Assembly (NCBI GenBank): GCA_038319215.1
Contig: JBBQCZ010000013.1
Span: forward strand, 1-46,818
Direction of reading: 5' to 3'
Source of the DNA: Bact-19 sp038319215
GTDB taxonomy: Bacteria; Bacteroidota; Bacteroidia; Bacteroidales; ML635J-15
Length of the DNA stretch: 46,818 bases
Below, one piece after another: positions 40,700-46,818 of the stretch (the stretch's first letter is position 1; the number at the start of each line of letters is the position of its first letter). A program made the position numbers and the translations under genes. Under the pieces are notes generated by a model. That model did not search any database. It was not told where the DNA came from and saw nothing but the letters and a program-made list of their open reading frames with translations.

Positions 40700-41651
40700 C
40701 GGATGTCTTAAAGATAATACAACTGGATTTTGTTCGGCTTGTGAGACTATTTTATTTGATCGTTCTAAAGTCAGTCCACAATTGAAATTCAATTGGGAAG
40801 ATATTTCAAAAAGAATTGATGGTCAACCAATGGGATTTAGTATCTCAGGAGTTCAGAGAAAAGGATTTATTGGTAAACCCAGAGGAGCTGAGTTGGTACC
40901 AAAGATGGATGTAGATGAAAAATCTCTGTACATAATAAAACCAATGTTGTCGAGGTTTAATTTCCCCGACCAATCACCAGCAAATGAGCATGTAACCATG
41001 CAAATTGCCAAGCAACTTTTTAAGATAAAAATAGCAGAATGTGCATTCATGACCTTTGCGAACGGAACACCAGCATATATAACTAAACGATTTGATTATG
41101 ATGTGAATGGCGAAAAACTAAATCAGGAAGATTTCGGATCAGTTCTTAAAGCAGCTCATAAATACACATCAAAAACATATCAAGATGTTGGGGAATGGCT
41201 TAGCCCATTAAACAGAGTTGATTTACTACGAATTCTGATTTTTAATTTTATTACTGGAAATGGGGATGTCCATTTAAAAAATATTTCGCTGTTGGAAACC
41301 GCAGATGGTGACATGATGCTATCTCCATCTTATGATTTAATGAACACAAAGATTCATCTTGAGGATAATTTATTGGCATTGAATCTCTTTAAAGAATTTG
41401 AACAAACTAGTTTGCCTTTAGGAGAAAGATACCGTTATAATAGTGAGAATTTTATTGAATTTGGAATTCGTTTGAAGATTAAAGAAAAAATTATCTCGAA
41501 GATTATTGACACTTTTGACAAAAAAGAAAGTGAGATATTGGTGATGGTTGATAAGTCTTTTTTATCTAACGATGCCAAGAATTTGTACAAAACCAATGTG
41601 GTTGAAAATTATAAATTATTTAGACAATCTAAACCTACTCCAAGTTACTAA
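40686..41651 (+). CDS. hipT: HipT-like serine/threonine kinase toxin with zinc-ribbon-like N-terminus
   Basis: 321 residues. Residues 4-19 carry two CxxC pairs (CNGCLKDNTTGFCSAC), probably zinc-binding. The kinase core follows: Gly-rich loop FSISGVQ (Ser52 and Ser54, the SxS autophosphorylation pattern reported for HipT), ATP lysine in YIIKP (Lys85), catalytic loop GNGDVHLKN (Asp194, Asn199) and metal site SYDLMN (Asp217). HipA/HipT kinases phosphorylate aminoacyl-tRNA synthetases (GltX or TrpS) and halt growth; the target here is unknown. Length is about that of stand-alone HipT, since the N-terminal HipA subdomain is encoded separately upstream. Confidence 0.85.
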   Translation: MTQCNGCLKDNTTGFCSACETILFDRSKVSPQLKFNWEDISKRIDGQPMGFSISGVQRKGFIGKPRGAELVPKMDVDEKSLYIIKPMLSRFNFPDQSPANEHVTMQIAKQLFKIKIAECAFMTFANGTPAYITKRFDYDVNGEKLNQEDFGSVLKAAHKYTSKTYQDVGEWLSPLNRVDLLRILIFNFITGNGDVHLKNISLLETADGDMMLSPSYDLMNTKIHLEDNLLALNLFKEFEQTSLPLGERYRYNSENFIEFGIRLKIKEKIISKIIDTFDKKESEILVMVDKSFLSNDAKNLYKTNVVENYKLFRQSKPTPSY

Positions 41652-41659
41652 TTCTCTCC

Positions 41660-42946
41660 CTACGAATTTGCATCATACTCGGGATTTATATATTTTGTTG
41701 AAAGTTTATTATTGAATTTGGTTCTGAAGACTAATCCTTCGATGATTTTACCTGTTTCTTGTTTAATTTGTTTGAAAAAATCGGTTGATGCTTTTATCAT
41801 TTGATCGTAAGTAAATACTCCGCTAAAAACTTCTTCGGTATATTCAAAACCCAGGGCTTCGCATACTTCTTTGAGATTATGTTTTTTCTCATAGTGTATT
41901 CTTTCGGCATGACCACCACTCAAATCATCAACGCCAAACCATATAATTTTTGCTTCTGCTGTGCTATCAGGATTAAGTTTGTTTCCAGAACCTTTTGATG
42001 CTCCAACACCGATTAGCTCACCTCTAAGTGCAAGTTGAAGATCATTTTTTCTGCAATATTCTTCGAGTTTGTCAAGATATGAATGTTTATTGACTGTGTC
42101 CACCCAAGCATCACTAAGCTGTTTCATGATTTTTTCAAATCCTTTTTCTTCGGGTTCATCTATTGTGTAAAAAATATCAAGAGAATCATCAAACCAGCCT
42201 TTCATTAATTTTGGTTTATTGAAACCCTTTCGTAAAATTACACCATTATCGCTTTTATAAGTATCAACAATTTCCTGAATTGGTTCTTTTTCCTGCGTAC
42301 GTGTGCAAATCCCTTTTATTATTTCATCGGTTTCGCTATCTTTTTTTACATAAATTGTTGTTGACGAACCGTCACGTTTGATTGTGGCACCAATCTCCAG
42401 TCCTTCGGCAAAAACGACTTCGTCAATATGACTTTTTAAAAGTTCAATTCTTGTTTCATCAGTTTTGTACAAAAAGTAGGGAATGTCGCCCTTTATTAAT
42501 CCAGCATATTGTGAGTTTTTTTCTTCGGCAACATATTTTACTATCGATAGTTCTTCTTGTAATTCTTGTTCTGTATTTGAAAATTCGTCTGCATCTGCTT
42601 TTGGTAAAATTATTCCATTGCTGTATATCGGATTTTCATCACCAGCAAAATTTAGGTTAAACTTTACAGCTCTTATTCTGCCTCGCTTTCCCAAACGCGA
42701 TTTTTTTGGATCTCCAAATGGTCGCCAATAATCGGCAAACAAATCATTATCAGGAATGCAATAATCGGGTTGTATGTAAATAACTTCATCACCAATTTTA
42801 TAAATTCCTTTAACAATAATTATATTAAATTCACAGCTATTGCCATCCATGTCCTGAACTCTTGCAACTTCGATTGCGTTGGCAGTTTCGCCATTCTTAT
42901 ATATTGGAATTATTTTGTCTATCCTTACTAAATCTACTGCTTTCAT
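41660..42946 (-). CDS. RNA ligase, DRB0094/Rnl5-like, with N-terminal OB-like domain
   Basis: 428 residues. An N-terminal beta domain (about 1-125: VRIDKIIPIYKNGETANAIE, GDEVIYIQPD) resembles the OB module of Deinococcus-type Rnl5 ligases. The nucleotidyltransferase core follows: motif I TIKRDGSS with Lys190 as the expected adenylylated residue, motif III-like LALRGELIGVG (306-316), motif IV EGLVFR (403-408) and motif V-like NKLSTKYINPEY (413-424), ending just after it. Such ligases seal nicked or cleaved RNA. The gene is convergent with hipT (8-bp gap) and its start lies close to composite repeat copy 3, so it is in a repeat-bounded accessory segment. Confidence 0.85.
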   Translation of the reverse strand: MKAVDLVRIDKIIPIYKNGETANAIEVARVQDMDGNSCEFNIIIVKGIYKIGDEVIYIQPDYCIPDNDLFADYWRPFGDPKKSRLGKRGRIRAVKFNLNFAGDENPIYSNGIILPKADADEFSNTEQELQEELSIVKYVAEEKNSQYAGLIKGDIPYFLYKTDETRIELLKSHIDEVVFAEGLEIGATIKRDGSSTTIYVKKDSETDEIIKGICTRTQEKEPIQEIVDTYKSDNGVILRKGFNKPKLMKGWFDDSLDIFYTIDEPEEKGFEKIMKQLSDAWVDTVNKHSYLDKLEEYCRKNDLQLALRGELIGVGASKGSGNKLNPDSTAEAKIIWFGVDDLSGGHAERIHYEKKHNLKEVCEALGFEYTEEVFSGVFTYDQMIKASTDFFKQIKQETGKIIEGLVFRTKFNNKLSTKYINPEYDANS

Positions 42947-43001
42947 GTTCTATTGGGTTTGATTGAAGGTTTAAAGATACTGAATTTTTGGTTTGGTTTT
43001 T

Positions 43002-43159
43002 ATTTTGTCAGAAAAATATTCAGGGCAAACTAATACTTTTATTGGGGTGTTTTTGTCACGAAGTTTGCGCGGTGACTTCTCTACAATCAGTCACTGGCAA
43101 ACTTCCCGCCAAAAACAGATTCTTCTTTGGTAAATGTTTGACCCTTCCAGGGTCGCTTT
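43002..43159. repeat. Composite stem-loop repeat, copy 3 (one module deleted)
   Basis: Begins TTTTGTCAGAAAAATATTC as copy 2, has the same large hairpin with loop TCTCTACAATCA, lacks the ACCACAGGT/ACCTGTGGT module, and ends with GACCCTTCCAGGGTC. Together with copies 1 and 2 it brackets the barrel, hip and RNA ligase genes. Confidence 0.85.
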
Positions 43160-43167
43160 AAATCCTC

Positions 43168-43226
43168 TAAATCCTGCGCGAGTCGTTTGGTGAGCGAGGC
43201 CGAACCATGCTCGCGTGGGATTCAAG
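43168..43226. repeat. Repeat relic with CTGCGCGAG / CTCGCGTGG inverted parts
   Basis: AATCCTGCGCGAGTCGTTTG, then GAGCGAGGCCGAACC, then CTCGCGTGGGATTCAAG. Shares words with 38855-38895 (GTGCGGGATTCAAG) and 39726-39752 (GAGTCGCTCGCGTGG). It follows copy 3 in the same relative position as the relic after copy 2, so it may belong to the composite unit. Together with copy 3 it accounts for most of the DNA between the ligase gene and the gene ending at 43244. Confidence 0.55.
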
Positions 43227-43243
43227 TTAGATTATGTTGTTTT

Positions 43244-44656
43244 TTACTCCAAAAAAGGTGGTGGTGTATGCAGTTTTGATTTGCCAGTACATTTGTTCAT
43301 GCATTTGCCATCACTGCCTTTAATGCATTCTTCGAGGCAATTAATTTGTTTAATGGATTGTTCCTGCTTGTAAATGAGAAGATTAACTTTTTGACTCATA
43401 GATTCGGAGTCTTCATTTAGTCGGTTAATATTTTGCCAGCTAACACACTGAACAACGATATCGGAATAGACTTCGCCAATTACCTTGGCTTGAGTAAACC
43501 AGTCGCCGGGCATAGTTTTTCCTTGAACATTTGCCATTTGCTTGAACATAGGACAGTCTTTAAGCTCTTCATATTTTACCCATTCTTTAGCTTCAAAAAC
43601 GCTGTTAATAAAAAGAACTGCATCTAGTTGAGTTTTCGAATCGGCTGGAGAACCGTCAAAGATTTGTGCGCCAATAGATGCGGCATCAGCATTAGCCATA
43701 AAAAGATCAACAAATTTACTCACATCCTTGGGTTGCAGGTTTTTGTCTGCAAACTCATTGAGTAGCCACTGTTTTTTTACTGGATCAGAGCTTTGTAGCA
43801 ATTCTTCGAGTTTTTGATATGGTCCAGTTTTGTATTTTGGATCTAAATTGGTTAGCAAACTGTATTTTAAAAACATCTGCATAAAGTACTCTTTAGAAAC
43901 TTTTAATGTGTTTGCATAAGTCTTGTCAACTTCTTCGGCCCAGCTATCAAGTTCGCTTGAGTTATTAGCCAACGACTTAGAGTACATTTTTAACTTTTTG
44001 TTTGTATTGTCGAGTCCTATTTTGAGTTCAGCCAACTTTATCTTAGCATCTTCAAGATCTTTTTGTGCTTTTTCGGCTTCAACTAGAGCTAGTTTGTCAA
44101 CTATTGAGGATCCAGTTTGAGTTAGATTATTTGTGTTGTTGTTCTGTTCTCTATTTCTAATATTTGCAGCTTCGCTATCTCTTTGGACTTGAGCCAGTCT
44201 GTCTCGCTCGGCTTTAGCTTTACGTTCTTGTTCTGCTTTTGTGTATGATTTTAAATCTCGATTGTATTTATATTTATTTCTTTGGGCTTCGCGAGCATTC
44301 TTAAGATTATTTCTAGCTGTTTCGTTATAAGGATCGTACCATAAAGCTTTTTTATATGCTTTAATTGCAGCTCTGTAATTGCCAGCATTGTGCGAAAGAA
44401 CGCCTTGGTTATTTATTGAAACTGCTTTGCGTTGATATTCTGCAATAATTATAGCACTTGAATTGTCGGTATTGTAAGAACTTGAAGATTGTTCGCCAAC
44501 CGGAACTGGACCGTTTACAGGCGGAACATTTACAGAATTTTGACCCGCAGCTCTTTGCAACTGTCGATATGCATCATCCTGAGCAATTAAACTATTACTT
44601 AGCATAAATGCTAAAAATGAAACTAAAATTATTATTAATATTTTAATATTTTTCAT
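43244..44656 (-). CDS. Exported TPR/coiled-coil protein with Cys-containing tail
   Basis: 470 residues, family unknown to me. Signal peptide (FLAFMLSNSLIAQ), a Ser/Asn-rich linker, one or two TPRs at about 77-125 (NNQGVLSHNAGNYRAAIKAY, KKALWYDPYNETARNNLKNA), a long charged coiled coil (about 128-245), a helical domain (about 250-420) and a C-terminus with four Cys in a short span (CLEECIKGSDGKCMNKC). It may be a periplasmic scaffold. The small outer-membrane-like gene 26 bp upstream on the same strand is probably in its operon. Confidence 0.75.
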   Translation of the reverse strand: MKNIKILIIILVSFLAFMLSNSLIAQDDAYRQLQRAAGQNSVNVPPVNGPVPVGEQSSSSYNTDNSSAIIIAEYQRKAVSINNQGVLSHNAGNYRAAIKAYKKALWYDPYNETARNNLKNAREAQRNKYKYNRDLKSYTKAEQERKAKAERDRLAQVQRDSEAANIRNREQNNNTNNLTQTGSSIVDKLALVEAEKAQKDLEDAKIKLAELKIGLDNTNKKLKMYSKSLANNSSELDSWAEEVDKTYANTLKVSKEYFMQMFLKYSLLTNLDPKYKTGPYQKLEELLQSSDPVKKQWLLNEFADKNLQPKDVSKFVDLFMANADAASIGAQIFDGSPADSKTQLDAVLFINSVFEAKEWVKYEELKDCPMFKQMANVQGKTMPGDWFTQAKVIGEVYSDIVVQCVSWQNINRLNEDSESMSQKVNLLIYKQEQSIKQINCLEECIKGSDGKCMNKCTGKSKLHTPPPFLE

Positions 44657-44682
44657 TTGTCAGATAATTTAATCTTTGTAAA

Positions 44683-45171
44683 CTAAAAACAATAACGAAT
44701 TCCAACCTGTTTTAACATTATCAATTGATCTGCACCTAGAAAAGACCAGACTGGGCGAAACCCAACCGAAACAGCAACAGGTAAAAGTGAAAATTGTAAA
44801 CCAAAACTGCCATCAATACCGCCAAACATTCTTTTATCTGGATTAAATGCTGAATAAGTTTTTCTCCATCCACTAACATGAAGCCCTAAGCCAATGAAAA
44901 AATCTACCGGGTAAAACATTTGTCTGTGAACTTCTTTCATTAGTGTAAAACTGAAATAGTCCTGTGCCCGACCTCCAATAAAATCGTAAGTAGTATAATC
45001 AGGAAGTACCATTTTAACAGAAAATTCAAATGAATTTAGAGTTGGATCTGGAAATTCTGGGGAGGAAAATTTTGTAGTTGTGTTAAGATAAAATCCCAAG
45101 CCCACCTGATATTGGGCGAATGACTGTGAAATAATAACCGAAAAAAATAATCCTAAAAATAATTTTTTCAT
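44683..45171 (-). CDS. Small outer-membrane beta-barrel-like protein
   Basis: 162 residues from the ATG at 45171, which gives a clean signal peptide (KKLFLGLFFSVIISQSFAQ); an ATG 9 bp upstream adds three residues. The rest alternates strands: YQVGLGFYLNTTTKF, FFIGLGLHVSGWRKTYSAF, GSFGLQFSLLPVAVSVGFRP, ending VGIRYCF with an aromatic last residue as in outer-membrane proteins. No family recognised. Probably precedes the TPR protein in one transcript. Confidence 0.72.
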   Translation of the reverse strand: MKKLFLGLFFSVIISQSFAQYQVGLGFYLNTTTKFSSPEFPDPTLNSFEFSVKMVLPDYTTYDFIGGRAQDYFSFTLMKEVHRQMFYPVDFFIGLGLHVSGWRKTYSAFNPDKRMFGGIDGSFGLQFSLLPVAVSVGFRPVWSFLGADQLIMLKQVGIRYCF

Positions 45172-45354
45172 GACGGCCAAAATATTTTAAAACAATGAAA
45201 TAAACGGATTTTAATTGATGATTTTTGCTAATATTGTTTTAGTAAAATTACACAATATTTAAATGCAATTGATTCAAATTATTTAAATATTTTTGACAAT
45301 AAATAATTTATTCTCAATGAAGTAGTTGAGATTAAGTTTTTAAAATTAATATTT

Positions 45355-46323
45355 ATGGACTTTACCCTCATAGCATCACCATTACAAGGATTTACAGATT
45401 TTAAATTCCGCAATGTCTTCAATAAGCATTTTGGTGGGATTGACACTTTTTATGCGCCATATATTCGGTTACGAGATAATATGGAGATGAAATCGTCGAA
45501 CTTTCGCGATATTCTTCCAATTAACAATCCAGTTGTCGAATTAGTTCCGCAGGTTTTGACAAATGAAGCTGACGAGTTTTTACTTGTTGCTAAAGATGTT
45601 CAAGATTTAGATTATAAAGAATTAAATTGGAATTTGGGTTGTCCGTCTCTTACTGTTACAAAGCGTGGTTTGGGCTCAGGTTTGCTTAATGATGTTAATA
45701 AAATTGACGAAATTCTTAATAAAGTGCATTCGGAATCGAATATTATTGTGTCCATAAAAATGCGTCTTGGTTTCGATAATAATGAGGAGATTTTAAAAAT
45801 CCTTCCTGTTTTGGATAAATATCCACTTAAAAATATTGCAATTCATGCGCGGATTGGCAAACAACAATACAAAGGAAATGTAGATTTAGACGCTTTTGGC
45901 CTTTGCATCGAAAAAACTAAACACAAGCTTATTTACAATGGTGATATTACTTCTGTTTCAAAGTTTAAAGAAATGCAGTCTAGGTTTCCACAAATTGATA
46001 AATGGATGATTGGCAGAGGACTTATTGCTGATCCTTTTTTGCCTGGAATGATAAAAAGCAATTTGACAGAATATCCAGAAAATAATATCGAAATATTTAA
46101 AGCTTTTCATGAGGAACTTTACCTTGAATACGAGCAGGCTTTATCTGGTGCCAGTCATTTGTTGACTAAGATGTTTCATTTTTGGGAATATTTTTCCATG
46201 TCATTTACCAATTCGCATAGGGTTTTAAAAAAGTTCAAAAAAGCAAAAAGTATTGTTGCCTATAAAAGTGCTGTTAGTGAGACTTTTAGGAATGAGATAT
46301 TTGTGGGGATACGTTATCGCTAA
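45355..46323 (+). CDS. dus: tRNA-dihydrouridine synthase
   Basis: 322 residues, FMN-dependent TIM barrel. Dus motifs: IASPLQGFTDFKFRNVF, PQVLTNEADEFL, ELNWNLGCPSLTVTKRGLGS with GLL, VSIKMRLGF, IAIHARIGKQQYKG, LIYNGDI and MIGRGLIADPFL. It reduces a uridine of the tRNA D-loop to dihydrouridine using NADPH. It lacks the extra text to name the subfamily with confidence. Length is normal. Stands alone. Confidence 0.93.
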   Translation: MDFTLIASPLQGFTDFKFRNVFNKHFGGIDTFYAPYIRLRDNMEMKSSNFRDILPINNPVVELVPQVLTNEADEFLLVAKDVQDLDYKELNWNLGCPSLTVTKRGLGSGLLNDVNKIDEILNKVHSESNIIVSIKMRLGFDNNEEILKILPVLDKYPLKNIAIHARIGKQQYKGNVDLDAFGLCIEKTKHKLIYNGDITSVSKFKEMQSRFPQIDKWMIGRGLIADPFLPGMIKSNLTEYPENNIEIFKAFHEELYLEYEQALSGASHLLTKMFHFWEYFSMSFTNSHRVLKKFKKAKSIVAYKSAVSETFRNEIFVGIRYR

Positions 46324-46353
46324 TGCTAAATAGACAGTACTACTAAAAATAAA

Positions 46354-46385
46354 TTTGCAAAAAGGTAAGTAATAGTTTACCTTTG
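46354..46385 (+). promoter_or_regulatory. hicA promoter with overlapping inverted-repeat operator
   Basis: -33 TTTG (46354-46357) and -7 TACCTTTG (46378-46385) with a 20-bp spacer. The inverted repeat AAAGGTAA ... TTACCTTT (46361-46368 and 46377-46384) covers the spacer and the -7 box, a placement suited to repression by HicB or HicAB. Confidence 0.75.
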
Positions 46386-46402
46386 CATTAGATTTTTAAT
46401 GC

Positions 46403-46591
46403 ATGAAATGTTCAGAATTGTTCCGACTTTTAAAACAAGATGGTTGGTACCCAGTTTCACAAAAAGGTTCACATGTGAAATTAAAGCATGATACTAAAGA
46501 CGGAATAATTATTTTCCCAAACCATGGAAGCCAAGAAGTTGGAAAAGGACTGGAAAAGAAAATTCTGAAAGATGCAAATATTAAACTTTAA
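46403..46591 (+). CDS. hicA: HicA family mRNA interferase toxin
   Basis: 62 residues, the usual HicA size. ELFRLLKQDGWYPVSQKGSH then VKLKH carries the conserved active-site His in the GSH motif on a double-stranded-RNA-binding-like fold, and VGKGLEKKILKDANI ends the domain. It cleaves mRNA when not bound by HicB. The hicB-like gene follows after 10 bp. Confidence 0.9.
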   Translation: MKCSELFRLLKQDGWYPVSQKGSHVKLKHDTKDGIIIFPNHGSQEVGKGLEKKILKDANIKL

Positions 46592-46601
46592 AGTTAGTAC
46601 T

Positions 46602-46818
46602 ATGAAAACATTTAATAAAAACATCAAAATTATAGTTGAAAAAACAGAAACTGGGTTTTCAGCATATTCGGAAGACTATCCAATTTTTACAACAGGCAGA
46701 ACTGTTCCTGAATTATTAAAAAACGCATTAGAAGCATCACAACTTTATTTTGAAGATCAATTTGAAATTTCGCATGAGAATTTAAAATATGAAATTGACT
46801 TTGCTCAATTCTTTCAGT
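46602..46818 (+). CDS. hicB: HicB family antitoxin, partial at window edge
   Basis: ATG at 46602 opens a frame that continues past the window end (72 codons seen). KIIVEKTETGFSAYSEDYPI then TTGRTVPELLKNALEASQLY is the partial RNase-H-like domain of HicB antitoxins. The C-terminal DNA-binding part is not in the window. Gene order toxin first, antitoxin second is usual for hicAB. Confidence 0.88.
   Translation, partial: MKTFNKNIKIIVEKTETGFSAYSEDYPIFTTGRTVPELLKNALEASQLYFEDQFEISHENLKYEIDFAQFFQ

Noticed and set aside
40355..41651. Ordinary hipA broken by a frameshift
   Set aside because: The kinase ORF has its own start and an N-terminal Cys motif in front of the kinase core, and the split falls at the known HipS/HipT boundary. 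Kept only as an alternative.
1..46818. tRNA or rRNA genes
   Set aside because: No cloverleaf with a T-loop GGTTCGANTCC-type motif or rRNA sequence was found by eye; a tRNAscan and Rfam search would be decisive.

Overview
The window looks like a chromosomal piece of a low-GC Bacteroidota genome, probably class Bacteroidia. The indications are type IX secretion (T9SS) C-terminal sorting domains of both classes, a PorP/SprF plus OmpA/PD40 gene pair, a carboxypeptidase-regulatory/TonB-type outer-membrane receptor, many Ala-Gln-type signal peptides, and promoters of the Bacteroidota type (-33 TTTG, -7 TAnnTTTG) seen best in front of hicA and hipB. I found no rRNA, tRNA or CRISPR array and no transposase. 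All family assignments come from reading motifs in the translations; no database search was run.

Layout. 1-5,033 is a repeat-rich, rearranged stretch of secreted-protein genes: a GC-richer adhesin-like gene running off the left edge, a 23S-IVP four-helix-bundle gene embedded in AAAGTT-rich simple repeats and bracketed by direct repeats of about 120 bp, a T9SS cargo protein with a 45-bp repeat inserted in frame, and two divergent genes that have both lost their 5' ends at one junction (about 4125-4131). 5,152-8,320 holds porP/sprF and an OmpA/PD40/TPR protein, the outer-membrane side of T9SS or gliding machinery. 8,390-13,832 (minus) holds an ECF-like sigma factor translationally coupled to a membrane protein with two SUMF1/FGE-like domains resembling PorK/GldK/GldJ, and a LytS-type TPR histidine kinase. 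13,983-22,938 carries SIMPL, VWA, CorA (with a leader region that looks like a translational switch), an MFS exporter, a lipase-like protein, a GH20 hexosaminidase and two unknowns. 22,977-33,371 carries a DUF4143 ATPase, an outer-membrane receptor, two SDRs, arginine deiminase, a lipoprotein, a LytTR response regulator and an acyl-ACP thioesterase.

33,397-38,133 is mostly minus strand: an OmpA protein, a MarR-headed redox cluster (MarR, small membrane protein, thioredoxin-like, nitroreductase, pirin) and small envelope proteins. 38,270-43,225 is the most accessory-looking part: three copies of a composite stem-loop repeat flank a beta-barrel gene, a three-gene HipB-HipS-HipT-like toxin-antitoxin operon, and a DRB0094/Rnl5-type RNA ligase convergent with the kinase gene. 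The right end has a TPR/coiled-coil protein, a small outer-membrane protein, a tRNA-dihydrouridine synthase and a hicAB module cut by the window edge.

Most promising for follow-up: the hipBST-like operon beside an RNA ligase inside a repeat-bounded island; the sigma factor coupled to an anti-sigma-like membrane protein carrying PorK/GldK-type domains; the corA leader; and the phased 39-bp palindromes between the DUF4143 ATPase and the receptor gene.
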